NCBI GenBank assembly: GCA_025617745.1
Contig: CM046856.1
Coordinates: forward strand, 44,879,049 to 44,943,048
Source: Heliocidaris erythrogramma
Lineage: Eukaryota; Echinodermata; Echinoidea; Camarodonta; Echinometridae
Reading direction: 5' to 3'
DNA: 64,000 nt
Notes under the pieces: model-generated
Seen by the model: the letters and a program-made list of their open reading frames with translations, nothing else
Told to the model about the DNA's origin: nothing
The model's database searches: none
Position numbers and translations under genes: made by a program
Shown here: positions 31,313 to 42,126 of the stretch, one piece after another
Layout of the letters: each line of letters starts with the position of its first letter
Numbering within the stretch: position 1 is the stretch's first letter

Positions 31313-33563
31313 ATTATAACATATGGTTCATGAACAACAAATCATGGGGCAGGTGAGGGGGACGGCATACCAATTTTATTTCATTTTGTAAGCAAACAAG
31401 TTTAAATCTATCCAGTGACATCCGATATATAGGTGGATTGTAATGTGTATCCATGTACATCCCTTCAAATGATCATCAGAATATACAAGACATAAAAGTA
31501 CTAAGAGACCACCTTACTGCCCAAAATGATATGAGGTGATGTATGTCCAAATATTGGTAGTTTTGAAAATTTCGTGGTGAGCTGAAACTCCCGAGCCCCT
31601 GATTTGTCTGCCTAGAAACATTCATGATGCCCCATTGCACAATGATTGCACAGATCATAAAGAAGGAACGAATTACTTATTCTAGAACCATACCTCAGGA
31701 TAGCTTCAAGGAAATGCATGATGAAAGGGATAATCACTTCAATCACTGAAGACCAAATAAAATATCATGATTAGATCTGAATGCACGACTTATGCTCATG
31801 CTTACAATTATAAACACAAGTTGCATTAAAGCTGATTAAACAAAATCATATTTCAAAATCTTTTTCTAAATTACATTGGAATTAAAAGGAGAATTATTTG
31901 ACTTAAAACATTTATTGGTTATATTTAGAATTTTAAACTGCAATATCCTGAGGTGACATGATAATTGACTGTGTCTACATATTAAGCATTTGGGGAAGTG
32001 TGAAAAAAATTTAGAATGATGCTTAGTCACCTTTTCATATTCATGTTTTAAATGGGCAAATCATACCAACTACAATTTTTTAATTACATATACAAGGTAC
32101 ATGGACATGTATACCTACAAAAGGGAAATCAGCTTTTATTTAAAAATTACAAATTTAGGGGTGCATATATAATGGGTCTAAGAGTGAAATGACAAGTGAT
32201 TGCAATAAGGGCTATTAAATAGCCTCGATACACCCCCCCCCCCCCCAAAAAAAGGCAGATTTATTGGTCTACTTGGACACACACCCAAATTACAAATCTG
32301 TCTGTTTCCCCTTAAAAAAAAGTATGTTCGCTCTTTTATACAAATATGTTGACATTCAATATCCAGCTCAAAAATATATGCATTCCTGAGAGTTATGTAA
32401 ATAACCAATAAGCCTCTCTAGCTTTAAAAAATGATTTAAACCTTGAAATAATAATAAAGACAAAGAATAATTTGATCCTTAATAACTCTGTAAGAGTCAA
32501 ATATACATAAAATGCAGTTCTGTAATATCATTTGGAAATTTAGATGAGAGACTTCCAATAGCCAAGCTTTGGTATAGAAATTACTAGATTACAAACAAAT
32601 CATTCCTCTAATAATCGCTCCCTGGGATTAATTGGTCTAAACACACTTCAGAATAATAACCCCTTTTGGTTTGATCTAGCTGAATACAACCTACCAGCAT
32701 ACTGTAACATGTCCTTTGTATTAGGTAGTCATTAAGGGTCTTAGAATAATCCCTCCAATAGATGTTTAGAGAGACTTCTAATTCACACGCTACTGGATTT
32801 TCAATGACTTTTTCTCATAGTATAGTTGAGCAATTATATTCTTTGGTTTCGTTCTTTAAGTCTTCGGACTTCTCCCTCTGTGCTGTGCTCGATCCTGCCC
32901 ATGCAGGCCTTGATAGTACCAAGTCTTCATACCAAGCCCTTTTGTATCACCAAAATGTCTTATGACTGTTCAACTGTGATATTTTATCATCTTCTACTTC
33001 TTTGATGCCACTTTACTCCTGCCTGGACAGGAGTACCGAGTTCCCATATATACAAAGCTCTGTATATACCTTATAATCTGATGTCCATGCTCAGCAGTAA
33101 ATGTTGGTTTGCACATTTATATTTCCTCATTGTGAATGGACTATCCGTCGTTGTGTAGTGATCTTAGTTAACACTCGCCATCATCCATTACTAGACACTC
33201 ATCAAGCCTTGTAACTGATGCGCTTCCTTGGACAACCTGCATAAATAAAAACAAAAAGAAAGGAAAGAAAAATTAAACTTCTTGTAGACTGTAGGCTGAA
33301 TTTAAAGAAGGAAAAAATGGGTACATCTCTACTTTTATGTTACAATTTTTTTTTATTCTTTCTTAATGGTAGAAATGTAAATCTAGGTTCAAATCTTTCA
33401 AAAGAAGTAAATATTTTTATTTTCCATTCCAAATTTGATCCTAGACCAAGACCTCTAGTAAACTTTAAAATGGCTAAATTAGTAAGCAGGTTTAATGAAA
33501 ATAATTTACTGGACTTCAGCATTTTAATTTTGACTGTACAGACTAGGGGTCTACAGTAAACAG
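31313..33563. other. Intron, no gene recognised
   Basis: AT-rich DNA, with a C tract and A run near 32,232-32,254. Frames of up to 80 codons show no domain. The TACA at 33,565-33,568 is the target duplication of the adjacent LTR retrotransposon. Confidence 0.5.
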
Positions 33564-33775
33564 ATACATGCTGCAACACCCCAAGTGTTCAAAGGCGACG
33601 CCTGGGATGGGCAGACGATAACTGTGTTTTTCTTCGGGTATGTTATCGTACCCACACAGACCATTCGCAATTCTCACTCTCCTCCCGTATCTCACTTAAG
33701 GAGTAAAGTGTAACTTACATCACAAATAAATGCTTTGCTAGTTATATAAATTTTTAACTCTGTACCCTTGGTGTC

Positions 33776-33781
33776 TTTATT
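33776..33781 (-). promoter_or_regulatory. Polyadenylation signal in the 3' LTR
   Basis: AATAAA on the minus strand (GAAAGAAATAAAGACACC context), about 690 bp downstream of the LTR TATA box in the transcript direction, so it would define the end of R. The same hexamer is at 43,149-43,154 in the 5' LTR. Confidence 0.6.
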
Positions 33782-34469
33782 TCTTTCGTCATTATTATTA
33801 TTAAGTTCTTCCGGTTACAGTCAGAAGAAACAAAAGAACATAAAATCATTTATACTCACAGTACTGTGCAACTTCGCGCGTGAGATCTCAGAACGAACTT
33901 TATATTAAAAATTAAATTAAGGGGGGATCAACTATGTCTCCTCAGGGTTGGGGTGATTCACAGTCCGAATCGCAGGGGAGTGGTCGTCGCTGGACTGGCC
34001 GCCGGGTGGTGGTGATCGTCTACAAGTGTAACTGTAAGCTTCGAGTGTTGATTCAGCAGTATTCGATGTAACTTTGAAGGAAACAACTATCTGGTATTAA
34101 TGCATAGTTCAGCCACGAAGACGAACAGTAGAAAATAATTATTCGGGTTCTGATGAAGACTTGTCGGTCATAATTGCTGGAATAGGCCTACTTGACGACG
34201 TCCGGGTAAATTAATTCAGGAACAGAAGATTTTTCAAAGTTCTCGTTTGCTTTAGTCTAAAAGACATTCTTATCAGAAGACAATTTCCTACTCCCTGGTA
34301 GAAAATCTCCAAAACCTTCAAAGGTGTAGGCTACTCTGCCGAGGAGGCCCTCCTTACTGCTTTTTTCGGACTCGGCTCTCGCCTCTGGCTTCTCGCTGTC
34401 TCTCTCTCTCTTTTTGCTGTATCCCGCTTCTTTCTGTATGTCGCTGCTTTCTGTATAACTCGGAGCCTC

Positions 34470-34477
34470 TTTTTATA
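34470..34477 (-). promoter_or_regulatory. TATA box copy in the 3' LTR
   Basis: Minus-strand TATAAAAA (context GTGGTATAAAAAGAGGC), identical to the one in the 5' LTR. In this LTR it could drive transcription into the neighbouring intron. Confidence 0.55.
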
Positions 34478-34951
34478 CCACTTTTCCATTTGGTAAAATT
34501 TCACAACTGCCACACCCCTTCTGCCCATTTCAATACCTTTTGACCAATCAATTGTCTTTATTCCTCCGATCGATTAAGATTTTGCACACCTTCCACTGCC
34601 CTAGCTAGTGGTAACCCCTTTGGTAATTTCTTATTATTTTAATAGTAATATACTCCCATTCAAATTTCATAACATTTTACTATTCGGAGGTCCGGTGTTT
34701 ACTCTTGTCCCAGTTCCCAAATTATGTTTCTCTCTGACTAAAATTGGGTTTGTTATGGAAATTTGCCCGGGTATTCACCTTGCATTAATTGGGTTTGTTA
34801 TGGAAATTTGCCCGGATGTTCACCTTGTATTCTTCTTTTATATTCTTTAAATCACCTTCAGTTCACCTTCTTATTATCTCCTTCACACTTTAATTCCCTA
34901 ACCCAATTTGTGAATTAAGCTATTGACTCTCAAAATTTTCAGGATTCTACA

Positions 34952-34961
34952 CCATCTCCCT
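34952..34961 (-). promoter_or_regulatory. Polypurine tract of the Gypsy element
   Basis: Minus-strand AGGGAGATGG abuts the start of the 3' LTR (TGTAGAATCC). A purine run at exactly this place primes plus-strand DNA synthesis in LTR retroelements. Confidence 0.7.
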
Positions 34962-36326
34962 GGCACTTAAATGATGTCCTCATCATTTCGATAACTTCAA
35001 ATAAATACATTATTACATAACAATTCTTTATCAACCATAGTGACATTACATTATTTTGGGTATATCATAATCCAGTGCACCATCAATATTTAACTCCTCG
35101 TAGCCACACATGCAAAGCTACTGACAATAACAAACAACAAGTTACAATACTGGAATAAACAAAGGCTATAATATAAGCTATAATATACAGCACAAGTAAT
35201 CATATTGATTACATAACAAATACACAGACACGTTATCAGCACGTCGCCCAAATAATATATTACATAAATAGGATTTCCTACAATTCCATGTGCATAGGGA
35301 ACTTTGGGAAAACTTCCCTAATCTTCCTGCAAATCTTTAATAACATGCACACAAAAAAACAACAGAAGAAACAAATAGAAGAGGAATGGAAAGGAGGAAT
35401 GCTAGCACGACCCGTGATATTCTTATTTTCAGCATTTTGATATAATCTTTTTTTTTTCTTTCTTTCAACCAACCCATGGGAATGGTGATAATAGAAGGGT
35501 TTCTGACTCACTCATCTCTTTTCTTCTCTTTTCTGGCTCATCATCACTGAGGTTCGTATGAGTAGGTTTATTCCTCTCGATTCTTTCTGAATGGAGGTAC
35601 TTAATTATATGTACTCATCGCAGTTTCAGTTCTGGAGTAGCCGCAATCAACTAATCCGTCTAGCCGTCTTTTCCCTTCCATTTGTTGCCACAGATACAGT
35701 TATTATCATTATTTGCGTTGGCTAATTATCTCTCCTTTTTTTCTTTCTTCACTTTCGGCTCTTATCTCTTCTTTTATTATCATTATAATTATACTTATTA
35801 TTATTATACTTATACTCCACCTGTTCCATTCCTCTTACTATCCTTGAATAAACAAGGAAAACTTCTTGCTTCATCTTTCAAATAACATCATATTATATAC
35901 TCTACTTCCAGGGTTCCGGGGTATTTTGTCTTAATTTCTTAAGCAACACACGGACCCAATAATATTTGTATTAGCTACTGGCACTGAGTAGGAATTATCT
36001 CATAGTTTCACCTACAGGTGACCAACTCGTCACTCCGCCAACTTGGATTCCCCCATCTGCTCCTTTGGCAGGGGTTATACCAATTGACCTGACATCCAAC
36101 TAACGATTCACGTAATAACCGGTTAATTTGAGATTTGGTAAAATCTCTGTACAACTACGCGACAATTATTATTATCTTCATCAACTTCTTCACAACATGC
36201 CAAGTTGTAGGGACACATTTTCCCTAACAACAAGACAACATATTCAACTCAAACACTATTCAATTCCAATTTGGGGAAATTTTGCCTCCAAATTTTTTTT
36301 CTTTTTGAAAAGAAACAAAAATTATA
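34962..36326 (-). other. ORF-free 3' region of the Gypsy element
   Basis: About 1.37 kb between ORF3 and the polypurine tract with no recognisable protein. It is AT-rich, with a (TTA)n-like run near 35,770-35,815. In other LTR elements this position may hold an env gene; none is seen. Confidence 0.7.
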
Positions 36327-37070
36327 TTAACCTCGTCTATCAGACGGTCCTAAAGAGGTCTCATTAGGCGGCTCGTATGCCAACCCTCGAGCTACACAAC
36401 TAAAAAACCTCACTAAATCTTGCCTTCCTAACTTACTAACATAAACACCATATAACACCATCATACCTATAGCAAACATAACCTCTGTTAAAGACATACA
36501 TACAAATAATATCTTTGTGATCATAAAAATGCACAATACTGAGACAACATTGGTTAAAATGGTGCTATCAATATTACATCGCGCCATAATTGGCTGAGAA
36601 TAGACCAACCTGTCGGGTGGGCGGGAGCATCTTTTTGACTTCCTTTGGGGAATATCTTCCTCTTCTTCAGAGGCAGCTTCATGCTCCACCTGAAAGCTGG
36701 GGCTATCTAAGGCATCATCCTTAGACTCGGTTTCTATAATATCTGAATCAACTTCAGAAATCATTTCTTCTCTATTTACATCTTCTATATTTACATAAGC
36801 ATCATCCCTCTCCTCCTCTCGGATTACCTCTACCATATTTTCTGCATCCTTATCCTGAGCAGGGGGATCTCGGGGAACAGAATTTAAAGGGGTTTCAGGT
36901 ACTCTCCTTTTAGGGTAACCCAAGGATCCTGACCAACCGACTAGCCCATCCCCATCTTCTTCCTCACTGTTTTCCTCTGCTTCTAGTTTTTCTAGTCTTT
37001 CGGCTTTGTTTGGGAAGGAATCCACAAGGCAGTAATAAATTTCTGTGCAATGTTCTACTTGACTTACCAC
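36327..37070 (-). CDS. ORF3: acidic protein with C-terminal hydrophobic segments, overlapping pol
   Basis: 247 codons in the +1 frame relative to pol, overlapping the last 107 bp of pol. Residues about 25-150 are strongly acidic (runs such as EEENSEEEDGDG-like and EEEEDIPQ), with a basic patch RKSKRCSRPPDRLVYSQ near 143-160, then two hydrophobic stretches at about 170-210 (VVSVLCIFMITKILFVCM, VMFAIGMMVLYGVYV). The basic RPPDR patch resembles the C-terminal tail of pol in related Gypsy elements, so part of this may be pol sequence reached by frameshift. The hydrophobic end could anchor a membrane protein. There are no cysteine-rich ectodomain, fusion peptide or signal peptide, so I do not call it env. 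Confidence 0.6.
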   Translation of the reverse strand: MVSQVEHCTEIYYCLVDSFPNKAERLEKLEAEENSEEEDGDGLVGWSGSLGYPKRRVPETPLNSVPRDPPAQDKDAENMVEVIREEERDDAYVNIEDVNREEMISEVDSDIIETESKDDALDSPSFQVEHEAASEEEEDIPQRKSKRCSRPPDRLVYSQPIMARCNIDSTILTNVVSVLCIFMITKILFVCMSLTEVMFAIGMMVLYGVYVSKLGRQDLVRFFSCVARGLAYEPPNETSLGPSDRRG

Positions 37071-40000
37071 CCATTTCTGGTCTTACCTCATAAACAGGGA
37101 TATCAGGATTAGGTTGATTGATCACAACATAAATGTCTCTTCCCCATTTATCTGCTAATTTATGCTTACCCTTGAAACCAAGGTTCTTAACTAGGACTCG
37201 ATCTCCTATTATCAGCTTATTCTCTCTAACCTGGGATTCACACTTACCCTGATTCCTCTCCTGCTTCTCGGAATTATGTGCAGAAGCGAGTCGATATGCA
37301 TTGTCCAACCTATTCCTAAGCCTCTGTATGTAGCTATCATTAGCACTGTTATTGTCCTTACCCGAGTCAAGACCCAAAATAACATCTATTGGTAATCTGG
37401 CGTGGCGACCAAACATCAAATAAAATGGGGAAAACCCAGTGGAACCATGTTTACTACAGTTGTACGCATGCATGAGAGATGGGACGTGTGCCTTCCAATT
37501 TTGCTTCTGATCTTCATCTAGGGTGCCCAACATACTTAGTAATGTCCTATTCATTCTTTCACAAATTCCATTACCTTGGGGGTGGTAAGGGGTGGTTCGA
37601 CTCTTTTTGATTCCAGCTAGTTCGCATAGTTCTCGGATTGTCTTGGATTCAAAATTCCTCCCTTGATCTGAGTGGAGACGTTCAGGGAAACCATAGGGTA
37701 TCAAAAAGTTGTCAAAGAGTGCCTTAGCTGTCGTCCGAGCTGTCTGATTCGGGGTTATGACTGCTACCGCATATTTGGTAAAATGGTCTGTTATTACCAA
37801 AATATTGCTCTGACCACCCTTCCAATCTTCTACAGTCAAATAGTCCATGCAAACCAATTCCATAGGCCTTGTCGTTCGTATGCTTACTAAGGGGGCAGTC
37901 GTTTGTGGAGTGGGTACCCCTTTTCTACGTAAACACCTAGCACATGTTCCTACATAATGCTTCACATCCCTGGTCATGTGGACCCAATAGAACCTTCTTC
38001 TGATTGAATCTAAGGTTTTATCAACCCCTAAGTGACCGTTCTGGTTATGTAACATCTCGAAAGCAAAGCTATAGTACCTAGGAGGTAGGACTAATTGTTG
38101 AATCTCTTCTCCTAATATCATGCTCTTCCTATAGAGAATGCCATTTATAAGAGTCAGTTTCTCCCATTCCCTTAACAACTTCTGAACAGCGGGACTTTCT
38201 TTTCTCCTTTGTCGAAGGGTGGGGCAATTTCCAGTTTCCCTAATTTGTATTACCCGTCTAAGGGTGGGATCTAGACGTTGTTCTTGGTACCAATCAGGGG
38301 GGTCACCTGGAGGATGTGGGGAGTTGCTTACTTCTTCAGGGGAAGGTGGAAGATGGAGATTCCCATCATGCCTAATGATTTCAACGTATGATGTGTCTGG
38401 AGCCCGTCTCTCAGTCATACCTTGCATTGTCGCGGTTACCACGGATGGAGTCACTGTTTCTTGCGTGTCATCAGGTAAATCTGACTGTGGGGGGTTTCGG
38501 GAGAGGAGGTCTGCATCTATATTCGTCTTACCTGTCTTGTAGTTGAGTGTAAGGTTATAGCTGGCCAATGCAGACAGCCATCTATGTCCTGTAGCATCCA
38601 GCTTGGCTGAGGTTAGCACATAAGTGAGTGGGTTACTGTCAGTGTATACCTGAACCTCTTGTCCATATAAAAAATCTCTGAACTTCTCAGTAACCGCCCA
38701 CTTAAGTGCTAAAAACTCTAACTTGTGTGCGGGATAATTTTCCTCACCTTTGGAGACAAACCTGCTCCCATACGCTATGACTCGTTCCTTTCCCTGATCA
38801 TCCCTCTGGTAGAGTGCCGCACCTAACCCTGCCCTACTGGCGTCTGTATGCAAGATAAAGGGGCGTTGGAAGTCGGGGTACAGGAGGACTGGTGGAGATG
38901 TTAGTCTTGTCTTTAAGTCAAGGAATGCTTGTTCCTGTTTTCGTCCCCAAATCCAAGGAGGAAGCATTGGCCGATCCTTACCCTTCCCTTTCCGAGGTCC
39001 TCCCAATAGATTGTACAAGGGCTTAGCTATCTTTGAGAAATTGGGAACAAACTTACGGTAATATCCTGCTAACCCTAGGAAGGCTCTCAATTCCTTTACA
39101 GTCTTTGGGGTACCCCATCCTTGAATAGCGCTAGTCTTTCCAGGATCTGTTGAAATACCGTCTTTCGAAAGAACGTGTCCTAAGTAATGGACCCTAGATT
39201 GTAGCAATTTGCATTTTGCAGGTTTCAACTTGAACCCATGCTCAGCCAATCGTGCTATGACTTTATCGAGCCGTTCCAAATGCTCATCAATTGTGGTGCC
39301 GAATACAATTATATCATCTAAGTAAACAACGCATGACGTGTGATTAAGTTCACCCAGGCATTTTTCCATAGCGCGCTGGAAGGTAGACGGGGCATTGCAC
39401 AACCCAAAGGGCATCCGGTTGCATTCCCATAAACCGAAGGGGGGTGGTAGGGTAAAGGCAGTCTTCTCTTTATCTCCTTCCGCCACTCCAATTTGCCAAT
39501 AACCTGCCTTGAGATCTAATGAACTAAACCAACAAGCACCCCTCATGATCTGTAGTAACTCATCCACCCTGGGAAGCGCGTAGGAGTCTTTAATTGTTTT
39601 CTGGTTTAGCTTACGGAAGTCGATGCAAAACCGGAGTGCACCATCTTTCTTCCTTACGAGGACTACCGGGCTGGCGTACGGGGAGTAAGATTCTCTAATT
39701 ACTTCTGCATCCCTCATCTCCTGGAGATGTTTTCTAACTTCCTCATATTGACTTGGCGGAATCCGCCTGTATCTTTCTCTCACCGGGTCATTATCAATTA
39801 AGGGGATCCTATGCTCTTCAATCTTACTGTGTCCCAAATCTACATCAGAGCTACTAAATGCATAATCATACTTATGGACTATGTCATAAACCCTCTCCTT
39901 ATCTTCTCTGGTTGCTGGGGAATCCCCAAAATCTAAGCTTTCCCTCAACCTGCTTGGGTGGTTGGGTTGTGATGTCACTACCTGACCATGTGTTTGGGCA

Positions 40001-41004
40001 GGTCTAACTTCATGGCAAAAATGTAGTTTCCCTAACTGCGTTCTACGGGGAAGCCAGATATCTTCACTAGTCGGATTTTGGACCAAAACCGGCATGGACT
40101 GCTCCTCCATTATTCCCTTGTCTACACTAATCACAGTAGGTTCTATAATCAACCCTCTGGGAATGGTTCTAATCTTAGGTTCTAATACTGCTTCATATTG
40201 CACTGGCAACTTAGGAAGAAAAACTTGTGCGTTGACAATTTGAGCCTGCTGCGCCGGAATCCTTAGCGCCTTACGGGATGCGTTTCGCGCCGTTCCCAAG
40301 CCGCTGTACAATTTGGGGCCTGCTAGTGCAATATACGCTGCCTGCCATGCTGGGCTTGTGTCCCCCCTCCTCTCGCCGGGAAACATGGGTCCAACGGTTG
40401 TCTTACCTATCTCCTCAAATCCTGTTATTATGTTCATTCCAACACAAAGAGGGACCTTCTGGTTATAACTGGTGTCTGGGACGATCAAAACAAGTCCTTT
40501 CATTACTGGCCTAACGAAAGAGGGGAGTGCACCAGGGAGAAACAACTCTACTTCAATATACCCCAAGTAAGGGACAATAGTGCCATTTGCAGCCTCTACA
40601 TGCAAGAGGTCTTCAATATCATGTAACTCAACATGGGACAGCTTGTGACGATAAAAGCTATTGGCTAAAGTTGTAATTTGCGAGCCGGTATCTAACAAAC
40701 ATTGACAGGGTTGACCTTCCACTTGAGCTTGGCTCTCATTAACAGATCCAACCAATCTTTCAAAAATTTTGGGGCTGGGGGTACGGGGAGAGTTCCTATT
40801 GCAAGGACCTACCGCCTTCCCCATGGCAGTGGTCCGGGGTAGTTTGACCCTTGGGCATGTTGGGTGGGACGTGTGTTTCCGGAATGAGACATCCGGGGCG
40901 CTGGGTTTTGAGCCAGAGGGTTCGGTGGTGGGGGTGGACCTGGGCGAATACTGGGCCCTGGGAATTCCCTGCACTCCCTGGCAAAATGACCAACTTGCCC
41001 GCAC
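36964..41004 (-). CDS. Pol polyprotein: protease, reverse transcriptase, RNase H, integrase
   Basis: 1346 codons from the first in-frame Met; the real entry is probably by -1 frameshift from gag. Domains: aspartic protease with DTGS at 105-108; RT about 395-665 with LDLKAGYWQI and YLDD at 561-564; RNase H about 715-838 with acidic residues D721, E763, D789 and D830 region; integrase zinc finger H986, H991, C1021, C1024; DD35E core D1054, D1113, E1149; C-terminal GDRVLVKN and TLHRNLLLPCGFLP at about 1266-1331. This order, RT-RH before IN, is Ty3/Gypsy. The long spacer between protease and RT is normal for the vertebrate/deuterostome Gypsy groups with PNMA-like gag. No stops or frameshifts were found, which supports recent insertion. 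Confidence 0.95.
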   Translation of the reverse strand: MRASWSFCQGVQGIPRAQYSPRSTPTTEPSGSKPSAPDVSFRKHTSHPTCPRVKLPRTTAMGKAVGPCNRNSPRTPSPKIFERLVGSVNESQAQVEGQPCQCLLDTGSQITTLANSFYRHKLSHVELHDIEDLLHVEAANGTIVPYLGYIEVELFLPGALPSFVRPVMKGLVLIVPDTSYNQKVPLCVGMNIITGFEEIGKTTVGPMFPGERRGDTSPAWQAAYIALAGPKLYSGLGTARNASRKALRIPAQQAQIVNAQVFLPKLPVQYEAVLEPKIRTIPRGLIIEPTVISVDKGIMEEQSMPVLVQNPTSEDIWLPRRTQLGKLHFCHEVRPAQTHGQVVTSQPNHPSRLRESLDFGDSPATREDKERVYDIVHKYDYAFSSSDVDLGHSKIEEHRIPLIDNDPVRERYRRIPPSQYEEVRKHLQEMRDAEVIRESYSPYASPVVLVRKKDGALRFCIDFRKLNQKTIKDSYALPRVDELLQIMRGACWFSSLDLKAGYWQIGVAEGDKEKTAFTLPPPFGLWECNRMPFGLCNAPSTFQRAMEKCLGELNHTSCVVYLDDIIVFGTTIDEHLERLDKVIARLAEHGFKLKPAKCKLLQSRVHYLGHVLSKDGISTDPGKTSAIQGWGTPKTVKELRAFLGLAGYYRKFVPNFSKIAKPLYNLLGGPRKGKGKDRPMLPPWIWGRKQEQAFLDLKTRLTSPPVLLYPDFQRPFILHTDASRAGLGAALYQRDDQGKERVIAYGSRFVSKGEENYPAHKLEFLALKWAVTEKFRDFLYGQEVQVYTDSNPLTYVLTSAKLDATGHRWLSALASYNLTLNYKTGKTNIDADLLSRNPPQSDLPDDTQETVTPSVVTATMQGMTERRAPDTSYVEIIRHDGNLHLPPSPEEVSNSPHPPGDPPDWYQEQRLDPTLRRVIQIRETGNCPTLRQRRKESPAVQKLLREWEKLTLINGILYRKSMILGEEIQQLVLPPRYYSFAFEMLHNQNGHLGVDKTLDSIRRRFYWVHMTRDVKHYVGTCARCLRRKGVPTPQTTAPLVSIRTTRPMELVCMDYLTVEDWKGGQSNILVITDHFTKYAVAVITPNQTARTTAKALFDNFLIPYGFPERLHSDQGRNFESKTIRELCELAGIKKSRTTPYHPQGNGICERMNRTLLSMLGTLDEDQKQNWKAHVPSLMHAYNCSKHGSTGFSPFYLMFGRHARLPIDVILGLDSGKDNNSANDSYIQRLRNRLDNAYRLASAHNSEKQERNQGKCESQVRENKLIIGDRVLVKNLGFKGKHKLADKWGRDIYVVINQPNPDIPVYEVRPEMGGKSSRTLHRNLLLPCGFLPKQSRKTRKTRSRGKQ

Positions 41005-42056
41005 CTATAGCATGGTCCCTTACCTTGTCTGTACCCTCGTGGTTGTCCTTCCCCCCTGGGGCACAGGCTCCCTCGACACTCTAGCTCCCTTTTAAGCTCT
41101 CTCACCTCTGCCAATTCCTGTTGCAGTTGTTTTGTTAGGGATGGAGTAGATTCAGCGCTAGTTGGATGGTGCTGAATTTTGGAACGGGCACTCATGCCCT
41201 TAAATTCCTTCCCTTCGATAACTTCTTGTTCACTCGCTCTAGCGATCCGAACAAGTTCGTCAAATGTCCTGGTGGTCTCATAACGATGCCTAATCCCTTG
41301 CTTAACAGACTCATCCATCAACCCTCGCCAAAATACAACCCGGCAGGTCTCATCCTTTGCTGACGCCGCAATGCCTCCCCTACGCTCAGCGCGATCTATA
41401 AGCAATTGTAGCCTTGCACTATATGCTGTTATTGATTCATTAGCTGCTTGCTTGCTCGAGTACACCTGCTGTAGGAGCACCGCGCCACTTTCAACAGTCC
41501 CATAGAATCCCTCTAACTTACCTACTAAATCATCAACCGTTGCCTCGGGACCTAAACTTATTACCATTTGACTCGCCTCGCCCTTCAAAGAACGCCTTAC
41601 TAATCGTGCCAACATCTCTTCGGTGCATGTTTCATCAGATTTCAAACATTCAATTTCATATTTCCAGGTTTCAAAGCTAACATCACCTTTCCCCTTTTCT
41701 CCACTAAAATTTGAAATCCTTTGACCTGGGTGTTGTAGGAAAAGTCCCACCTTTGGGCTCACGTTAGCATCGGGCTCATCCTTAATAACGGGTAAAATAA
41801 GGGCAGCTATCGGGACGGGGGCAACCTGTACGGCCTTATCATGAATTTTGGGATTATCTATTTCCATTGCCTTCCCCGCTAGCTCGGCAGTGGGAAAAAC
41901 AATAAATGCTGTACCGGTCCTTTCATTCGTAATTGTATCAATCCCTAAGGAAATTTTTATGGGTTCACCTTGGAAAAGGTCCCTAATATCTTCCTCACCT
42001 GCCTCTGGGACTAGTCCCTTCAACATCACTACGTGGTCACCTCGAACACCTTCCAT
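40809..42056 (-). CDS. Gag: RRM-like domain, PNMA-like capsid, CCHC zinc knuckle
   Basis: 415 codons. Residues 8-80 resemble an RNA recognition motif: VVMLKGL fits RNP2 and RTGTAFIVF fits RNP1, with a helix EEDIRDLFQ and a second helix AELAGKAMEI. Residues about 115-290 form a capsid-like helical block (RISNFSGEKGKGDVSFETWK, LEGFYGTVESGAVLLQQVYS, ITAYSARLQLLIDRAE, CRVVFWRGLMDESVKQGIR). The xLxxFSGxxxxxxxxFxxW start and order are those of PNMA/Gypsy capsids. CYRCGQVGHFAREC at about 345 is a CX2CX4HX4C knuckle. Gag packages RNA and assembles particles. The stop at 40,809 lies inside the overlap with pol. PNMA proteins are also known to have an RRM-like N-terminus, which strengthens the comparison. 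Confidence 0.85.
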   Translation of the reverse strand: MEGVRGDHVVMLKGLVPEAGEEDIRDLFQGEPIKISLGIDTITNERTGTAFIVFPTAELAGKAMEIDNPKIHDKAVQVAPVPIAALILPVIKDEPDANVSPKVGLFLQHPGQRISNFSGEKGKGDVSFETWKYEIECLKSDETCTEEMLARLVRRSLKGEASQMVISLGPEATVDDLVGKLEGFYGTVESGAVLLQQVYSSKQAANESITAYSARLQLLIDRAERRGGIAASAKDETCRVVFWRGLMDESVKQGIRHRYETTRTFDELVRIARASEQEVIEGKEFKGMSARSKIQHHPTSAESTPSLTKQLQQELAEVRELKRELECRGSLCPRGEGQPRGYRQGKGPCYRCGQVGHFARECREFPGPSIRPGPPPPPNPLAQNPAPRMSHSGNTRPTQHAQGSNYPGPLPWGRR

Positions 42057-42126
42057 CTTGGTAAATTATATCAAATCCTAATAACCCAAATTCAACGAAG
42101 GGAAGTGAAATACTTATTCATGCATC

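Larger units (their letters stand above)
33569..34951 (-). repeat. 3' LTR of the Gypsy element
   Basis: 1383 bp and, by eye, about nine substitutions and four 1-bp indels from the 5' LTR. In element orientation it starts TGTAGAATCC and ends GTTGCAGCA. It holds a 45-bp direct duplication (AATTGGGTTTGTTATGGAAA at 34,742 and 34,787). The 65-codon open frame shared by both LTRs overlaps the promoter region and is not treated as a gene. Confidence 0.95.

Noticed and set aside
34331-34528. 65-codon Arg/Lys-rich ORF in both LTRs (also 43,703-43,900)
   Set aside because: Its conservation is explained by LTR identity, and it spans the TATA region of the promoter.
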